A stretch of DNA of 64,000 nt from Pseudoalteromonas sp. CO133X (lineage in GTDB: Bacteria > Pseudomonadota > Gammaproteobacteria > Enterobacterales > Alteromonadaceae). The notes beneath the pieces were generated by a model, which was given only the letters and a program-made list of their open reading frames with translations, made no database searches and was not told where the DNA came from. Positions 54,007 through 63,404 of this stretch are shown here, in pieces. Position numbers and translations under genes: made by a program. The stretch lies in NCBI GenBank assembly GCA_004208945.1, contig SGPE01000009.1:310001-374000 (forward strand), read 5' to 3'. Numbering within the stretch: the stretch's first letter is position 1; each line of letters opens with the position of its first letter.

Positions 54007-54489
54007 TTACTCTGCAGGATTAGGGTTAGCTAAGATAGTGTCTGTTTGTTCTTTACGGAAAGCTTCAACTTTTGCGAAGATTTCTGGCTGTTGGCAACCT
54101 AAAATTTGTGCCGCTAAAAGGCCAGCATTTGCAGCACCCGCTTCACCGATAGCCAGTGTACCTACCGCAACACCTTTAGGCATTTGGCAGATAGATAATA
54201 AAGAATCTACACCATTAAGTGTTTTTGATTTAACGGGTACACCTAAAACAGGCAGTGAAGTAAATGCCGCGGCCATACCAGGCAAGTGTGCAGCCCCACC
54301 GGCACCAGCAATAATAATTTTAATGCCACGATCTGCAGCTGAGCTTGCATAGTCAGCAAGTAATTGAGGAGTACGGTGAGCAGAAACAACTTTAGTTTCG
54401 TATTCAATGCCAAATTTTTCTAGCATTAATGCCGCATGTTCCATCGTTGGCCAGTCTGATTTGGAACCCATAATAATGCCAACTGTCAT
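54007..54489 (-). CDS. purE: N5-CAIR mutase (PurE)
   Basis: A 160-residue class I PurE that rearranges N5-CAIR to CAIR. Key motifs are [37 protein letters not shown] and [33 protein letters not shown] precedes the ATG. No clear PurR box was seen upstream; a palindromic repeat element begins 67 bp upstream of the start. Confidence 0.95.
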   Translation of the reverse strand: MTVGIIMGSKSDWPTMEHAALMLEKFGIEYETKVVSAHRTPQLLADYASSAADRGIKIIIAGAGGAAHLPGMAAAFTSLPVLGVPVKSKTLNGVDSLLSICQMPKGVAVGTLAIGEAGAANAGLLAAQILGCQQPEIFAKVEAFRKEQTDTILANPNPAE

Positions 54490-54555
54490 AAATACACCTC
54501 AGTTAAATTGTTTTCTAAAAAGCGGACTTTTGTCCTTATTTTGTGGCGGGTATTA

Positions 54556-54820
54556 TATACCCAAACCACCTCAAGATGCGAGTTTCAGTTGGAATTAAAA
54601 GCGATTTAGGCAAGGCATTGATTGCAAATAATAGTGGTTCTACTGTTAAAATCGATAACGCAGTATAAATCGCTTTTAAACCAACCCTTTGGGCGCTTCA
54701 CAGGCACTTACTCTCATCGTTGTTACTTCTTAAAAGGGACTGCCATTTCTACAAAGTAACGCCTTGATATTAAGCACCTGTGAAACGCTGAATTCTGCAT
54801 CTTGAGGTGGCTTGGGTATA
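54556..54820. repeat. MITE-like palindromic element, about 265 bp
   Basis: 24-bp terminal inverted repeats (54556-54579 and 54797-54820) differ at one base; each outer end begins TATACCCAA. Inside are further inverted pairs: AAAAGCGATTTA near 54597 with TAAATCGCTTTT near 54670, and GCGCTTCACAGG near 54695 with CCTGTGAAACGC near 54777. There is no coding frame. A partial arm (CACATCAAGATGCGAC) follows at about 54831. It sits in the purE/ybiT gap and looks like a non-autonomous dispersed repeat. Confidence 0.75.
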
Positions 54821-54858
54821 TCCCCTAACTCACATCAAGATGCGACTCTAGAAGCACA

Positions 54859-54884
54859 AAAAAGCCATGACATGCATGGCTTTT
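54859..54884 (-). terminator. Terminator of the YbiT-like gene
   Basis: 10-bp stem AAAAGCCATG / CATGGCTTTT with a 5-nt loop, T rich on the reverse strand, 18 nt beyond the stop at 54902. Confidence 0.85.
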
Positions 54885-54901
54885 AATCACTCATCAGCTG
54901 A

Positions 54902-56488
54902 TTATGCTTCTTTGCTTGCTAGGTACTCAGTGTATGTACCTTTAAAGTCGATAATTTTGCCGTCTTTGATTTCCCAAATACGGTTAGCAAGTGATGATAC
55001 AAATTGTCTATCGTGAGATACGAATAACAAAGTCCCTTCGTATGCTTCAAGTGCTAAGTTAAGCGCTTCGATAGATTCCATATCCATGTGGTTGGTTGGC
55101 TCATCCATTAATAAGATGTTTGGTTTATGCATCATAATTTTACCAAACAACATACGGCCTTGCTCACCACCTGAAATAACTTTTACTGACTTTTTAATGT
55201 CGTTTTGTGAAAACAGCATACGACCTAAGAAACTACGAACAACTTGCTCGTCGTCACCTTCTTGTTGCCATTGTTCCATCCACTGGAATAAGTTCATGTC
55301 TTGTTCGAACTCGTCAGCATGGTCTTGTGCGTAATACCCAATATTAGCGTTATCTGACCATTTAAATTCACCTTGTTTTGGTGCTAAACGACCTGCAAGG
55401 GTATTTAATAATGTAGTTTTACCAACACCGTTCTCACCGATGATCGCAATACGCTCGCCTACTTCAACCAAGCCTTCAAGGCCACTGAAGAGCATGTTAT
55501 CGAAACCTTGTGCTAAGTTTGTTAGCTCTAAGGCATTACGAAATAATTGCTTTTCTTGTTCAAAGCGAATAAATGGGCTTTGACGCGAAGATGCTTTAAC
55601 TTCTTCAAGCTGAATTTTATCAATTTGTTTAGCACGTGATGTCGCTTGCTTTGCTTTTGAAGCGTTTGCAGAGAAGCGCGATACAAACTGTTGAAGCTCA
55701 GCAATTTGGCTTTTCTTCTTCGCGTTTTCGCTAAGTAGACGCTCGCGAGCCTGTGTTGCAGCAAACATGTACTCATCATAGTTACCAGGGTAAATACGAA
55801 GCTCGCCGTAATCGATGTCAGCCATGTGTGTACATACTGAGTTTAAGAAGTGACGGTCGTGCGAAATGATGATCATGGTGCAGTCGCGCTGGTTTAACAC
55901 GTCTTCTAACCACTTGATGGTGTAGATGTCCAAGTTATTGGTAGGCTCATCTAGTAGCATGATGTCTGGATCAGAAAACAGTACTTGTGCAAGTAACACA
56001 CGCAGTTTAAAACCCGGTGCGATTTCAGACATAGGACCGTAGTGCTGTTCTGTGCCAATACCAACACCAATCAGTAACTCACCCGCTTTTGCTTCTGCTG
56101 AGTAACCATCCATTTCGGCAAACTCAGTTTCAAGGTCTGCTACACGCATACCATCTTCTTCGCTCATTTCAGGCAAGCTGTAAATACGGTCACGTTCTTT
56201 TTTTACTTCCCACAGCTCTTTATGACCCATGATTACCGTGTCGATTACAGAAAACTCTTCGTAAGCAAACTGGTCTTGGTTTAGTTTTGCAACACGCTCG
56301 TTTGGATCTGTACTGACATTCCCTGAAGATGGCTCAAGCTCGCCACTTAGGATTTTCATGAAGGTTGATTTACCACAGCCATTCGCACCGATTAAACCGT
56401 AACGGTTACCATCGCCAAATTTTGCTGAGATATTTTCGAATAAAGGTTTAGCACCAAATTGCATGGTGATATTAGCTGTACTAATGAT
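54902..56488 (-). CDS. ABC-F ATPase, YbiT-like
   Basis: A soluble twin-ATPase of the YbiT/EttA-type ABC-F group, acting on ribosomes. Domain 1 has [11 protein letters not shown] and [10 protein letters not shown]; domain 2 has [18 protein letters not shown] and [11 protein letters not shown]; the linker has [12 protein letters not shown]. The first ATG (56464) would start at MQFGAKPLF, but relatives have about eight residues before it. The sequence codes for those: ISTANIT is open upstream, and the codon before it is ATC at 56488. An ideal GGAGGG site lies seven bases before that ATC, and none lies near the ATG. I therefore infer a non-canonical ATC (or adjacent ATT) start, giving 528 residues; the conservative start is 56464. 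Confidence 0.88.
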   Translation of the reverse strand: MISTANITMQFGAKPLFENISAKFGDGNRYGLIGANGCGKSTFMKILSGELEPSSGNVSTDPNERVAKLNQDQFAYEEFSVIDTVIMGHKELWEVKKERDRIYSLPEMSEEDGMRVADLETEFAEMDGYSAEAKAGELLIGVGIGTEQHYGPMSEIAPGFKLRVLLAQVLFSDPDIMLLDEPTNNLDIYTIKWLEDVLNQRDCTMIIISHDRHFLNSVCTHMADIDYGELRIYPGNYDEYMFAATQARERLLSENAKKKSQIAELQQFVSRFSANASKAKQATSRAKQIDKIQLEEVKASSRQSPFIRFEQEKQLFRNALELTNLAQGFDNMLFSGLEGLVEVGERIAIIGENGVGKTTLLNTLAGRLAPKQGEFKWSDNANIGYYAQDHADEFEQDMNLFQWMEQWQQEGDDEQVVRSFLGRMLFSQNDIKKSVKVISGGEQGRMLFGKIMMHKPNILLMDEPTNHMDMESIEALNLALEAYEGTLLFVSHDRQFVSSLANRIWEIKDGKIIDFKGTYTEYLASKEA

Positions 56489-56622
56489 AGCGGTACCCTC
56501 CAGCGGGTAAAAAAGTAAAACGAAACTGTGTGCAATTTTAAACTAAAGCCGCCTAGCACGCTATGAAAGATTGTTTAAAACAACCTAGTCATTTTACAAC
56601 TTAAATAACTAGGTCTATCTTT

Positions 56623-56660
56623 AGTGAACATGCTCACTTTTATAAGTGAACGCGCTCACT
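56623..56660. promoter_or_regulatory. Tandem operators of the TetR-family regulator
   Basis: Two imperfect palindromes, AGTGAACATGCTCACT (56623-56638) and AGTGAACGCGCTCACT (56645-56660), spaced 22 bp centre to centre, lie 34-72 bp before the tetR start. They fit autorepression and could also affect the divergent ABC-F gene. A weaker pair, ACCTAGT / ACTAGGT (56583-56614), lies further upstream. Confidence 0.7.
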
Positions 56661-56694
56661 TTAAAATTACTTTAAATAAAACAAGATAATAGCT

Positions 56695-57216
56695 ATGGGC
56701 AATCATAATAAGACACACCAGCATATTTTAAATACTGCGTGGCAGCTTTTCGCAGAGCATGGATTTAATGATACGTCTACACGTCAAATATCTTCTGCTT
56801 GTGGTGTCGCTGTCGGTACTTTGTTTAAACATTTTGAGAGTAAGATCGCGATTTTGGAGGCATGTCTTGAATTGAGGTTTAATGATGTATTAGAGCGGGC
56901 TAAAGAAACCGATATTCATCGCCCTCCCCGATTAAAGATCAATCATTACGCACAATACTTTTACCAATTTTATTGCTTACATCATCAATTTTATAAAGAG
57001 CTATTTAGTGAACGTTTATTTTCTAAAACATTCCAACAGCGACATATGGAGTTAATTCAAACTTTAGTGTTTTCTGAACAACCACAGTTTAATAAAGTAA
57101 AAGCTGCCATCTTGTTGGACTGTTATTTTATGACCCTTATTTATGGGTTAAGTGCTGAAATCCCTAATACCAAACTAATGCTAAGAACGTTGAGTCAAAA
57201 AGTGTCTATTTTTTAA
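56695..57216 (+). CDS. TetR-family transcriptional regulator
   Basis: A 173-residue regulator. The N-terminal helix-turn-helix is typical (ILNTAWQLFAEHGFNDTSTRQISSACGVAVGTLFKHFESKIAILEA), followed by a variable ligand-binding helical domain. It probably binds the tandem AGTGAACnnGCTCACT sites in front of it. The ligand and targets are unknown; the following porin gene is a candidate but has its own 170-nt upstream region. Confidence 0.9.
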   Translation: MGNHNKTHQHILNTAWQLFAEHGFNDTSTRQISSACGVAVGTLFKHFESKIAILEACLELRFNDVLERAKETDIHRPPRLKINHYAQYFYQFYCLHHQFYKELFSERLFSKTFQQRHMELIQTLVFSEQPQFNKVKAAILLDCYFMTLIYGLSAEIPNTKLMLRTLSQKVSIF

Positions 57217-57387
57217 CTAGAGTAAGCCATTGATAATTCAACATAGTGAACCTAAAATGAATAAATTTTCCCCACAAAGGGGTTCTTTCATGATTTTTTT
57301 TCACTTTTTCATACATTTTAGCTTTGATAATCTCATTCTTTTAGTTAATTTAGACCTATTAGGGACAACAATTAAACAAGGTACTTT

Positions 57388-58596
57388 ATGAAAAGAACAC
57401 ACGCTGCCATTTTTCTCGCTGGCTTAACGATAATCCCAACAGCAAATGCCATTGAGATTTATAAAGATGAAACAAACAGTGTCACTTTTGGCGGCTTTAT
57501 TGATGCAAGAGTTATTAACACTCAAGGGGAAACCGAAATTGTAAACGGTGCATCACGCATTAACTTTGATTTTAAACGACAATTAAAAAATGGCTGGCAA
57601 GCTTTTGCACTACTTGAATGGGGTGTAAACCCTGTTGGCAGCACAGACATAATCTACAATAACCGCTTTGAATCGATTCAAGATGAGTTTTTATACAATC
57701 GATTAGGTTATGTAGGATTAAAACACGATGACTATGGCCAAGTAACAATCGGAAAGCAATGGGGTGCATGGTATGACGTGGTCTACAATACAAACTATAG
57801 CTTAGTGTGGGATGGTAATGCTGCAGGTGTCTATACATACAATAAAGATGATGGTGCGGTAAATGGCACAGGCCGTGGTGATAAAGTACTTCAATACCGT
57901 AACACTTGGGGGAAATTTCATGTTGCATTGCAAGCTCAGTTGAAATCGGATGACTTTTATACCTGCGACATAGCGGATATATCTCGTAGTTCATGCGAAT
58001 TATTATTTGAGCAAGGTAATCCTGCAGCGCAAAATGTTGAGTTTAACTCGACTTATGGCGCAGCTATTACCTATAGAGCAACGGATAATCTAAAACTTAC
58101 TGCCGGTTTTAACAGAGGTGAATTCGATATTGTTTATGCAGATGGCCGTGATCAGCTTGTTACCGATTTAATTTACGGTGTAGGTATAACGTATGGTGAC
58201 TTTTACAAACCAGGTTGGTATGCCTCTGCCAATATAAATAAAAATGAAAACCACGATACCGATAATTTAGGTCGTTTGATAAAAGATGCTGTCGGTTTAG
58301 AGTCTATCTTAAGCTATCGCTTTGATAACGACATTCGTACTTTCGTTGCTTATAACGTATTTGACGCAGGTGATGATTACGTAATTCAACCTAACTTTAA
58401 CGCCGACCCACAAGACGTATTTAAACGCCAATTTGCTGTAGTAGGCGCGCACTACTTTATGAGCGATGACACTATTTTGTATATAGAAGCTCGTAAAGAT
58501 TTTAGTGACTTTTCGAGTAATAATGCTGAGCAAGAAGCTCAAATGTCACAAACAGAAGATGATGGTATAGCCATTGGATTTAATTACACCTTGTAA
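57388..58596 (+). CDS. Gram-negative porin
   Basis: A 402-residue outer-membrane beta-barrel protein with a signal peptide (AAIFLAGLTIIPTANA), the porin opening SVTFGGFIDARV, alternating amphipathic strands, RQLKNGWQAFALLEWGVNP, GLKHDDYGQVTIGKQWGAWYDV and a C-terminal strand ending in GIAIGFNYTL rather than the usual terminal phenylalanine. It should allow diffusion of small solutes; specificity unknown. The 57217-57387 gap has a small CCCC/GGGG hairpin at 57270-57282 and a T-rich promoter area. Confidence 0.85.
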   Translation: MKRTHAAIFLAGLTIIPTANAIEIYKDETNSVTFGGFIDARVINTQGETEIVNGASRINFDFKRQLKNGWQAFALLEWGVNPVGSTDIIYNNRFESIQDEFLYNRLGYVGLKHDDYGQVTIGKQWGAWYDVVYNTNYSLVWDGNAAGVYTYNKDDGAVNGTGRGDKVLQYRNTWGKFHVALQAQLKSDDFYTCDIADISRSSCELLFEQGNPAAQNVEFNSTYGAAITYRATDNLKLTAGFNRGEFDIVYADGRDQLVTDLIYGVGITYGDFYKPGWYASANINKNENHDTDNLGRLIKDAVGLESILSYRFDNDIRTFVAYNVFDAGDDYVIQPNFNADPQDVFKRQFAVVGAHYFMSDDTILYIEARKDFSDFSSNNAEQEAQMSQTEDDGIAIGFNYTL

Positions 58597-58612
58597 TTAG
58601 CAATTAACGCTT

Positions 58613-58634
58613 AAGCCCACCTTGGTGGGCTTTT
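58613..58634 (+). terminator. Terminator after the porin
   Basis: Perfect stem AAGCCCAC-CTTG-GTGGGCTT followed by TT, 17 nt past the porin stop. Confidence 0.85.
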
Positions 58635-59086
58635 AGCAAGATCAATCAATAAACTAATCAGTTGCCATGAACCCAAGGCAAACAGGTGGCCAATACACAA
58701 ACATATACTAGAACTAATTAACCAAAACATCAGGTTGTTTTCTGGAAGCCTAGACATCAAGCTAATGACTGCAAAACCACGAAATAAAAAATGCAGGTGA
58801 TCTTTAACAGCGCTAATTTTGAAAGCGAAAGACGTTTTATTAAACCTGCACCCGACAGGCAGTAGAGTGCACAAACCAGAAATAACAATACGATGATACT
58901 GGTAACGATTGTTAGATACTAAAGTCATTGTTCTGCAATCTATGCCATCTACTTCCCAGCATTAAAGAAACGATATTAATCGCCCAAAAATACAAAAGAT
59001 GAACAAGCGAGGCAACAAAACAACATATTGCCGCAGCCAGACTTTAAGATTGCACCTTTCTCCTCTTAGAGTGCCTGATACCCCAT
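58635..59086. other. Gene-poor stretch, 450 bp
   Basis: I see no convincing gene. A reverse-strand open frame of 105 codons (58611-58928) overlaps the porin terminator and has no family match I recognise. No clear hairpin or repeat beyond that terminator. It may hold a decayed gene. Confidence 0.4.
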
Positions 59087-59872
59087 TTAGGAGCTTGTAC
59101 CTTTTTCTGATTTAGTCTCATTTACTGGCAGAGCTATAACTTTAACGGGAGAATTTAATTCAGGAAATGTTTTAGCAGTATAGTCTGCTATCTGAATGGC
59201 TCCTGCAACAGTTGAAATAACCAATGCTGTTTTAGCCATAAATTTCCAAAATTTGCCTTTGACCTCATCTGTATCTTTGCCTTCGATGATTTCCTTTGAT
59301 AGAACAGCTTTACCAAAAGTGGCTTCAACTATATCAACTACTTCAGCAGAGCCAGTAATTTTATACTCTTCTATGGCAATAATTATTTTGCGTAATTGTG
59401 AAAGAAAATATTGTTTAATACTCTGAGGTAAGTCTGAATCAATGATTTTATCAATAAGATCTTTAGCTCCATCATAAATGCTCTCTAATTCTGACCTCGG
59501 CAAAACAGGTTGAGGACAATTAGTTGATAGCATTCCTGAAGTCATGTGCAGATAATCCAAAATAGGCTCATTTATGTGCTTTATGAATTCATTCCAGCTA
59601 GATTCTAAATTACACTTAGAAAAAGCAGTATCCAGATACTTAGTCCAAGACATATATCTTTTTACATCAACATTATCGAGCTTTTTTAATTCAGTTGAGA
59701 TGTTGTCAACCAATGAAAAAACTTTCCCAATTCGACCGACAAGAACAAAAGAGTTGTCTTCTTCCACGTTTAGTATTCTTGACCAAACTTTTTTACAGTT
59801 TTCATTTGGGTTAGCTTCCTTCCCTTCCATTAAAATATTGAGAAGTCGCCCCGCTGAATTGTTTACATCCAT
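59087..59872 (-). CDS. Hypothetical protein with a C-terminal hydrophobic segment
   Basis: A 261-residue helical protein of no family I can name. The N-terminal part (SAGRLLNILMEGKE ... CKKVWSRILNV) looks like accessory-island proteins of unknown role. Residues about 210-230 (FMAKTALVISTVAGAIQIADY) form one hydrophobic segment near the C-terminus. It stands alone between two gene-poor stretches, which suggests a separately acquired gene. Confidence 0.6.
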   Translation of the reverse strand: MDVNNSAGRLLNILMEGKEANPNENCKKVWSRILNVEEDNSFVLVGRIGKVFSLVDNISTELKKLDNVDVKRYMSWTKYLDTAFSKCNLESSWNEFIKHINEPILDYLHMTSGMLSTNCPQPVLPRSELESIYDGAKDLIDKIIDSDLPQSIKQYFLSQLRKIIIAIEEYKITGSAEVVDIVEATFGKAVLSKEIIEGKDTDEVKGKFWKFMAKTALVISTVAGAIQIADYTAKTFPELNSPVKVIALPVNETKSEKGTSS

Positions 59873-60303
59873 TTATTTACCTTACTTTAAATCTATTACA
59901 AATACTGATTATGCACATAGCATTTCAGTATTCATGCGAAACACGTTTTTCTATCGCAGCGTTGCTGGTTTTTCTTAATGCTTCATTTTTAACAAACTGG
60001 TTAAGTAATTGCCAGTGTTATTAAAATTAAGCACTTTTCGCTTTTTTATGATTATGTTTTAACTGTTTAAACATAAAACTATATGCTTAAGGGATTGAAA
60101 GTTAAAACTCGCTTTGCATATTTAAATTACATTGCAGATAATATTCATTAAAAACAATTTAGGTTTGATCGTAACCATCACACTAAACGTAACTTAATCC
60201 TTTATGGCGTATGCTAGAAGTCTAAGTGTTTTAAACCATGGCTATGCTGAGATTGGATTTGATAAAGTAAGGTATGATGTGTTCCTTTTATACTTAGTGA
60301 CTA
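59873..60303. other. Gene-poor A+T-rich stretch, 430 bp
   Basis: No gene seen. One hairpin-capable repeat, TTATGTTT (60052-60059) with AAACATAA (60069-60076), is present. The left part must include the promoter of the reverse-strand gene at 59872. Confidence 0.4.
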
Positions 60304-60615
60304 TTACAATGAATAATCACGTTCTACCTTCGCAATACGCGTTGTAAACGCGCTGTACCATTTGTCTTTACCGAGCTTCTGAGCATTTAAGTGCTCTACG
60401 TTTTGCTTCCACGATTTAATGGCATCTAGATTTTGCCAGTAAGATACTGTAATACCCAAACTATCACGAACAGACTCCATTCCTAAATACCCTGGTTGTT
60501 GCTCAGCAAGCTCCACCATTCTATTCGCCATTTCTTCATAGCCAGCAGTATCGTTAGATAAGGTATTCGTGAAAATCACGGCGTAATAAGGCGGTTTTGG
60601 CGTATTCGCTATCAT
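60304..60615 (-). CDS. Antibiotic biosynthesis monooxygenase (ABM) domain protein
   Basis: A 103-residue dimeric ferredoxin-like fold protein with YAVIFTNTLSNDTAGYEEMANRMVELAEQQPGYLGMESV and VSYWQNLDAIKSWKQN, the pattern of the ABM family. Many members are small heme or quinol monooxygenases or have no proven activity. Starts 5 nt after the GFA-family gene and is probably co-transcribed with it. Confidence 0.85.
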   Translation of the reverse strand: MIANTPKPPYYAVIFTNTLSNDTAGYEEMANRMVELAEQQPGYLGMESVRDSLGITVSYWQNLDAIKSWKQNVEHLNAQKLGKDKWYSAFTTRIAKVERDYSL

Positions 60616-60620
60616 TGTAG

Positions 60621-61031
60621 TTACTTCCCTCTACTTGGTTCAAAACCATCATAACATGGGATTTTTGTGTTAAACGTATCCCAATTTGCTTTAGAGCTTA
60701 CAAAGTTATGACTGATTGGACGCTCGTTTATATCGCTATCTAGTAAACCTAAGCGAATACGTAAGCGGCTTGAATCGTCTTTATTCTCGCTATAAATAGG
60801 CGAGCCACAACTGCAACAAAAATAGCGAATTCTACCTGGTTTAAATTCAAAGGCACTTAGATGCTGTTTGCCTTCTATGAGGTTAAAACCATCTCGTTGA
60901 ATAAAGCCATTGGTTGCGTAGGCTGTACCAGAATTCTTACGGCATAAAGAGCAATGACAATGAATAATTGACTCTATGCCACCAGCAATAGTTACTTTTA
61001 CTTTGCCGCACAAACAACTTCCTTGATACAT
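60621..61031 (-). CDS. GFA-family (CENP-V/GFA) zinc protein
   Basis: A 136-residue protein with the zinc-binding cysteines CLCGKV, HCHCSLCRKNSG and CCSCGSP, typical of the glutathione-dependent formaldehyde-activating family. Enzyme role in this group is not well proven. In a reverse-strand run with the DUF3859 and ABM genes. Confidence 0.88.
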   Translation of the reverse strand: MYQGSCLCGKVKVTIAGGIESIIHCHCSLCRKNSGTAYATNGFIQRDGFNLIEGKQHLSAFEFKPGRIRYFCCSCGSPIYSENKDDSSRLRIRLGLLDSDINERPISHNFVSSKANWDTFNTKIPCYDGFEPSRGK

Positions 61032-61052
61032 AGTCCCTCTCAGGTTTAAAGA

Positions 61053-61484
61053 TTAATAACCGCGATGCTTCCAAAATTCAGTGGCAGTGCCTTCGGCTTC
61101 CTTTAATAAATTAAAGGATTTATCGGCAATTATATGGCCATTTAACTCAATAGTCATGCGCCAAATACCAACTTTATTATCAACAGGTGCCCATATCGTA
61201 TCACCTAAGTAAAACTGCCAATCGTTTGTTTTAACGTACTGTTCGCCCTCAAATGGTGGCATGATCTCGCCATCTTCATCGGGGATATCTGGGTGGTAAA
61301 CGCAAAATTTTATTTTTTGTCCTTTGGCCTTTTTAATATTAATAATAAAGCCAAATTCAATATCTAACTGTGCAGGAACGTCTGTTGTAAACTCGGTGAT
61401 TTGAGGCAGGTCTTTTTCTTTTGCATCCCAATGACTGTAAATGCCGTAACTTTCAATACTGGTAATTGCTTTGGCTTTTGCCAT
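61053..61484 (-). CDS. DUF3859 domain protein
   Basis: A 143-residue beta-rich soluble protein with ITSIESYGIYSHWD, IEFGFIINIKKAKGQKIKF and VGIWRMTIELNGHIIADKSFNL, the DUF3859 pattern. Function unknown. Lies 21 nt upstream of the GFA gene. Confidence 0.8.
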   Translation of the reverse strand: MAKAKAITSIESYGIYSHWDAKEKDLPQITEFTTDVPAQLDIEFGFIINIKKAKGQKIKFCVYHPDIPDEDGEIMPPFEGEQYVKTNDWQFYLGDTIWAPVDNKVGIWRMTIELNGHIIADKSFNLLKEAEGTATEFWKHRGY

Positions 61485-61567
61485 AGTTGCTTGGCGCTCC
61501 TTTTTATAAATGAGGCGCTATTTTATAGTAGCAGCTCTAACAGAACAAGATTGTACTATTATAGTAA

Positions 61568-62047
61568 CTAGTTAACGTACTTCACCCAGTGAAGGCCGTG
61601 ATGTTGAAAACCGCATTTTGTTAAAAGCTTAATACTGGCGCTGTTATTTGGATTAACTAAAGCGACCACACTGTTTAGTGGTGCCGTTACAAAGGTAGCC
61701 AGTTTTTCAAATAGCATATCTAATACCTTTTGCATTATTCCTTTGCCAAAGTATTGCGATGCCAATTCAAATCCCAACATGCCCTGCCCGTCAATTATGT
61801 TAAATAAGCCCACGCTACCAATAACTTGCCCACTACTTCGTAAAACAATAACTAAACGAATGCCTTGTTGATTATAAAAACGTTCTATGTCGCCTTGAAT
61901 AAAGTCATACACGTCACCTTTCGTTATATCAGTGTCGTAATCATTAAACGTTTGTACTTGCGGATCTTTTAAAATATCCCATATCGCTTGGCAATCTTTA
62001 TGACGAATTGGGCGTAAGTCAAAGGCTAAGTCATCGTGGCTAGACAC
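61568..62047 (-). CDS. GNAT-family N-acetyltransferase (RimJ/RimL type)
   Basis: A 159-residue acetyltransferase: FDLRPIRHKDCQAIWDIL, VIGSVGLFNI, LGFELASQYFGKGIMQKVLDMLFE (acetyl-CoA site) and VNPNNSASIKLLTKCGFQHHG. Substrate unknown. Confidence 0.85.
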   Translation of the reverse strand: MSSHDDLAFDLRPIRHKDCQAIWDILKDPQVQTFNDYDTDITKGDVYDFIQGDIERFYNQQGIRLVIVLRSSGQVIGSVGLFNIIDGQGMLGFELASQYFGKGIMQKVLDMLFEKLATFVTAPLNSVVALVNPNNSASIKLLTKCGFQHHGLHWVKYVN

Positions 62048-62127
62048 GTTAATTTCTTCTTTTTGCTTTATGAGCTGGCATTATTGTCTTACTATAAACG
62101 CAATTTCAAGCAATTAGATTAAGTTCG

Positions 62128-62331
62128 ATGAGTGAAGAATTTAAAGTAATTCAACCTACCACTACAGTTTACTGTAAAGAACGTGGCGAAGGCTGGACCT
62201 TAACAGGTATCACCAGTATTGATGAACACACTTCAGTGATGTTCGATGGCGTAAGGTATACCTTACCAGCCCGTGAAATTGTTGAGGTATTATTGCCACA
62301 ACAACTCGAGCGAGAGAAAAACCAACAATAA
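62128..62331 (+). CDS. Small conserved-looking hypothetical protein, 67 residues
   Basis: A short beta-rich acidic protein (VIQPTTTVYCKERGEGWTLTGITS ... VMFDGVRYTLPAREIVEVLLP). No family recognised. The tidy terminator right after the stop and a plausible upstream region support that it is real. Confidence 0.6.
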   Translation: MSEEFKVIQPTTTVYCKERGEGWTLTGITSIDEHTSVMFDGVRYTLPAREIVEVLLPQQLEREKNQQ

Positions 62332-62358
62332 AAAAAGCCAGCATCAAGCTGGCTTTTT
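62332..62358. terminator. Terminator between convergent genes
   Basis: 11-bp stem AAAAAGCCAGC / GCTGGCTTTTT with a 5-nt loop, usable in both directions between the small gene and htpX. Confidence 0.88.
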
Positions 62359-62369
62359 CGTGTTTAAGA

Positions 62370-63230
62370 TTAACGTAATGCGTTAATACGCTCATCAAGA
62401 GGTGGGTGCGATGAGAATAACTCGGCAACACCTTTACCGCTTGCAATACCAAACGCCATCATTGAACCTTCTAGTTGTGATGGGTGGTTTTGTTTTAAAC
62501 GCTCAAGGGCGCTACGCATTTTATCTGCACCTACTAATTTAGCTGCACCGGCATCCGCAGAGAATTCGCGTTTACGGCTATAGTAAGCAACAATCACACT
62601 CGCTAGCACACCAAATAGCACTTGGAAAATCATATCGAACAAGAAGTAAGTCCAGCTACTACCGCCCTCTTCTTCATCACTATTTAGGAAATTATCAACA
62701 ATACCTGCCAATACTTTCGCCATAAAGATAACAAAGGTATTCACTACACCTTGGATAAGTGTCAACGTTACCATGTCACCATTTGCAATGTGAGATACCT
62801 CATGAGCCAATACCGCCTCCGCTTGATCTTGGTTCATATTGTGTAATAAACCTGTGCTCACAGCTACCAGCGAGTTGTTCTTACTTGGGCCTGTCGCAAA
62901 CGCGTTCATTTCAGGGCTATCGTAAATAGCCACTTCAGGCATCGCGATACCTGCTTTTTTCGCTTGCGCTGCTACCGTCGAAACTAACCATTGTTCTGTT
63001 TCAGAACGAGGTTGTTCAATCACATGTGCACCGGTTGATTTTTTTGCCATCCATTTCGACATAAATAACGAAATAAACGAGCCACCAAAACCAAATACGG
63101 TCGAAATAACTAAAATGCCGCCTAGACTGCGATGGCTAATACCCAGTACGCTCATCACAATAGACAACACAATACCTAACACTAGCATTACCGCTAAGTT
63201 AGTCAGTAGAAACAAAAATACACGCTTCAT
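62370..63230 (-). CDS. htpX: Protease HtpX
   Basis: A 286-residue M48 zinc metalloprotease of the inner membrane in protein quality control. N-terminal membrane helices are followed by [18 protein letters not shown], the catalytic [13 protein letters not shown], two more helices and the third ligand glutamate in [13 protein letters not shown]. All metal ligands are present and the length is usual. Confidence 0.95.
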   Translation of the reverse strand: MKRVFLFLLTNLAVMLVLGIVLSIVMSVLGISHRSLGGILVISTVFGFGGSFISLFMSKWMAKKSTGAHVIEQPRSETEQWLVSTVAAQAKKAGIAMPEVAIYDSPEMNAFATGPSKNNSLVAVSTGLLHNMNQDQAEAVLAHEVSHIANGDMVTLTLIQGVVNTFVIFMAKVLAGIVDNFLNSDEEEGGSSWTYFLFDMIFQVLFGVLASVIVAYYSRKREFSADAGAAKLVGADKMRSALERLKQNHPSQLEGSMMAFGIASGKGVAELFSSHPPLDERINALR

Positions 63231-63260
63231 AAAAACCTCAGAATAAACATACCAATTGTA

Positions 63261-63294
63261 TTAACTAACGACATGGTTAAAAATCGTTAGTTAA
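63261..63294. repeat. Inverted repeat upstream of htpX
   Basis: Perfect 11-bp arms TTAACTAACGA (63261-63271) and TCGTTAGTTAA (63284-63294) around 12 bp. Starts 31 bp before the htpX ATG, where an operator or leader hairpin could act. Confidence 0.5.
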
Positions 63295-63337
63295 TAAAAT
63301 TATCTGGGTGTTCTACCAACTCAGTTTAGGGCTTATG

Positions 63338-63371
63338 CAATTGGTTGCAAGGAACTAATTGCAACCAATTG
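63338..63371. repeat. Inverted repeat between bioD and htpX
   Basis: Perfect 13-bp arms CAATTGGTTGCAA (63338-63350) and TTGCAACCAATTG (63359-63371) around 8 bp. It lies 33 bp past the bioD stop. There is no T tract, so it is not a plain terminator. Confidence 0.5.
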
Positions 63372-63404
63372 TGACAGAGTATGTCAAAAGTAACAACTCA
63401 ATTA

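Noticed and set aside
58611..58928. Reverse-strand open frame of 105 codons after the porin
   Set aside because: It overlaps the porin terminator, has no ribosome site I can see and matches no family I recognise; more likely chance or a decayed gene.
63338..63371. BirA-type biotin operator next to bioD
   Set aside because: It lies downstream of bioD and the arms differ from the TTGTAAACC-type BirA box.
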